Source of the DNA: Zonotrichia leucophrys gambelii
Lineage: Eukaryota; Chordata; Aves; Passeriformes; Passerellidae
Direction: 5' to 3'
DNA length: 64,000 nucleotides
NCBI RefSeq assembly: GCF_028769735.1
Contig: NC_088177.1
Location: forward strand, 13,208,599 to 13,272,598
Shown here: piece after piece, positions 61,701 through 64,000 of the stretch
Layout: every line of letters begins with the position of its first letter
How positions within the stretch are numbered: position 1 is the stretch's first letter
The notes under the pieces: generated by a model
Told to the model about the DNA's origin: nothing
Seen by the model: the letters and a program-made list of their open reading frames with translations, nothing else
Databases searched by the model: none
Position numbers and translations under genes: made by a program

Positions 61701-64000
61701 GTTCTTCTTCCTATCAGGATTGACAGAAAACCTGAGTGCGTTCTTATCACCGCTGTGGGCTTCAGTAGCCACTCCCTAACAAGAGATATCAGGAGGAAAA
61801 ATGTACTTCTGTAAATTACAAGGTTTATTTTAGTAGTTCAGCCACTCAAGGGATGCCTCACCATTTCTGAAGCTGTTCCTTTGGTGTTCCCCGAAAAACT
61901 TTTACTCTCTGAATCAAAACTTTTTGCGTCTGTGGCAACAAAAGACCAAACTCTTCAAAATAATTACTACTTCACCATTTTTCATTGTTCTTGCACCAAT
62001 TTTTGCATGCTGCTATATATGCCAATCTTAAAAATCAAAATCTCTTTAGCTTCTAAATCCAGGGAAATCTGGAACCATGATTTGTTCCTGTTTCCAAGAG
62101 GGGAACACAACTGCTTTTTCCAAAACACTTTATCAGCAATTTTTCTTGCTCATGATGCAGCAGGTGGATTCGTTAACCTTTGCTCTTAACAGGGGCAATG
62201 TGTAATTTATGTGGTTTTGGCAATAAAATATGTATCAATGCTAAATGCTTAAATTTTGAATAGTTAATTGACTTGAACTTGATTTTTGCTTTTTTTTAAA
62301 GGAACATGTAAAACATGAAAGAGCTTGCTGTAAATGATCTCTGGATCATTTACATACTTTAAAAAGTTTAAATGTTTCTTAATTTCATCAAAAATTATGG
62401 GTTTGTTATTTTACCTGGAGCTAGAAAACATTGAAACAATATCTCCTTTTTATACTCCTTTCTGCTTTCATCAGTGTGTCTGTAATGCTGTCATGAAGAG
62501 GCTTGAATTCCAGCATCTTTAAGACATTTAATAATTGCTTTTTGTGCATGATTAAAGATGCAGATTTATATTTCTGATCTGGGATTAAGCATGCCCTCAG
62601 ATCATGGTGGGACACATCATCCCTGCTGTTTAATCTTTGACTTCGCTGTTTCAATGGAATTGGGGCAAAGCTGGAATGTAAACCAATGATGGATTCTGGG
62701 AAAAAGTAGGTTGTGCTTTTTTTCTCTTTGCATGAGGTTCAAATGAAGATATTCCCTCTGAAAACTAGCAGCTGTCTTAGAAGCACTAACCACAAAGACA
62801 TCAGAAAGGAGTGTGTAAGATCAGAACTGACTTGCTGTGTTTGGGCTCTCTCAAGCATCTTCCTCAATCTCTGAGTGTGCTTCATCTCCCTTTGCTTTGC
62901 TTTCCAACAGAACTTGCTCTTCAGCCATCCCTAAATCTTGGCATTACTAAAAGCTACAAGTTTCTGTAACCAACTTCACACCCTTTGTTTGGTTACCCCT
63001 TCTGGGTGTCAGATCTTATGACATTTCAGGAAGCTTATGGCAGTTTATTTTCCTGGAGGAGTCTGAAGATTTACACTCTTCATGCTCTTTCACTTATTAA
63101 ACTTTTCCCCTCCTCATCTGAACTAACATTGAAATGAAGCTTTAGCTTGTCTCTTTAGGGTTTCAGCAGCAGAAATAATTTGAAAAATGACCCAAGACTT
63201 GCAAGAAATGGTCAAAGCAGGATTAATTAATTTCTTAATCACAAAGTCCTTTCACCCCGAAAGGAGACATTATCATTGCTGTCATTTTTGGCCTTGTATG
63301 AATTGCTTGGGGGGGCTTAGTAAGTGTCTTGCAGATGTTAGTGATGCCTACAAAAGTGAGATTACCACTGCTTTGTTGGGGGCTGAGGTGGTCAGTGCTT
63401 TTGGTGTTGGGAGTGCTGGCAGGAATGAGGATTCGGTTGAAATATCTGCCAGGAACAACCCCTTAATTCTGGTTTATTGCTGCTAATTGTAGCTTAATTA
63501 TGTTTTTATTTATGAGTGGCATAATAAAGACTTGAGTGGGTTTGAGATTACCCAGTGTGAATGGATGGTGGTCTCCCTCCTCCTCTGCTACCTCCAGCCC
63601 ATGAATGTATCTGTGTGTGGTTTCTGGGTGTCTGATGGAGCCTTTGTTTGGGTGTGCTGGCTGTTCCTGCATTGGATCTGCCCCTGGAGAGCATTATCTC
63701 CAGATAAAGACATGACAGCCATCAACGAGATCAGATTAGCTTGTAAACGTTTATTTGAGAAGGGAATTGGAATTGTGATTATTAATTTATAATTTAATTC
63801 CCCATTTACCTAAATGCATCTCATGGACTTTAAATGAGATTCTAGGAAATACTGATCAACATTAGACAGGAGCAAATACCCAAAAGTTTTGCCTTATGAG
63901 AAATCACAGTGGATTCATTTATGAGCTGTTCAGATGATTTAAATATTTTGTCTTAGTTTTGGGCAGAATATTACATTTGCAGCTGTGCCATATCCTGCCA
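58755..64000. other. Unique non-coding sequence with conserved-element-like stretches
   Basis: No gene was recognised. A 99-codon ATG-started frame (63187-63486, plus) has no recognisable motif. 60540-60770 and 63690-63830 have dense homeodomain- and forkhead-like words and would be the first places to look for conservation. A palindromic TAAACGTTTA lies at 63744-63753. Confidence 0.4.

Noticed and set aside
63187..63486. 99-codon ATG-started frame
   Set aside because: No recognisable motif or splice signals. A frame of this length is expected by chance in 64 kb.

Overview
This window looks like non-coding nuclear DNA from a bird, probably a songbird. The evidence is AT-rich, CpG-poor sequence with no dense coding, plus six fragments recognisable as CR1 (the avian LINE) and six stretches resembling solo LTRs of avian ERVL/ERVK-type endogenous retroviruses. 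The repeats were identified by recalled resemblance to consensus sequences, not by a search, and the songbird assignment is inference. No protein-coding gene, tRNA, rRNA or CRISPR array could be supported. Open reading frames are short, low-complexity, inside repeats, or open only from non-ATG starts. The window is therefore most likely intergenic sequence or the inside of a very long intron.

Layout. 1-11 kb: mostly unique sequence with two plus-strand LTR-like elements (519-865, 7518-7998), A+C-rich tracts and AT/GT microsatellites. 11-14.2 kb: the most complex part. It holds a repeat unit with a TATA-like motif and a splice-donor-like end (11071-11290), a minus-strand solo LTR (11339-11807), a compact CpG island with a perfect RFX/X-box palindrome (11921-12165), a plus-strand CR1 copy split by a second copy of the repeat unit (12785-13212), and an old minus-strand CR1 (13905-14180). 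15.7-21.3 kb: a 770-bp CR1, a small CR1, and a plus-strand LTR. 21-38 kb: nearly all unique, with A+C-rich tracts and one CR1 scrap. 38.7 kb: a 100-bp near-perfect foldback. 40.6-41.2 kb: a minus-strand ERVK-like LTR beside a 113-codon open frame. 46-64 kb: unique sequence with a CR1 end, a CpG-rich patch at 51.9 kb, AT-rich tandem duplications at 56.5-57.1 kb, a minus-strand LTR (58306-58754), and several stretches that look like candidate conserved non-coding elements.

Nothing here amounts to a multi-gene system. The observations most worth following are the 38.7 kb foldback, the X-box CpG island as a possible unannotated promoter, and the short repeat that inserted into a CR1 copy.
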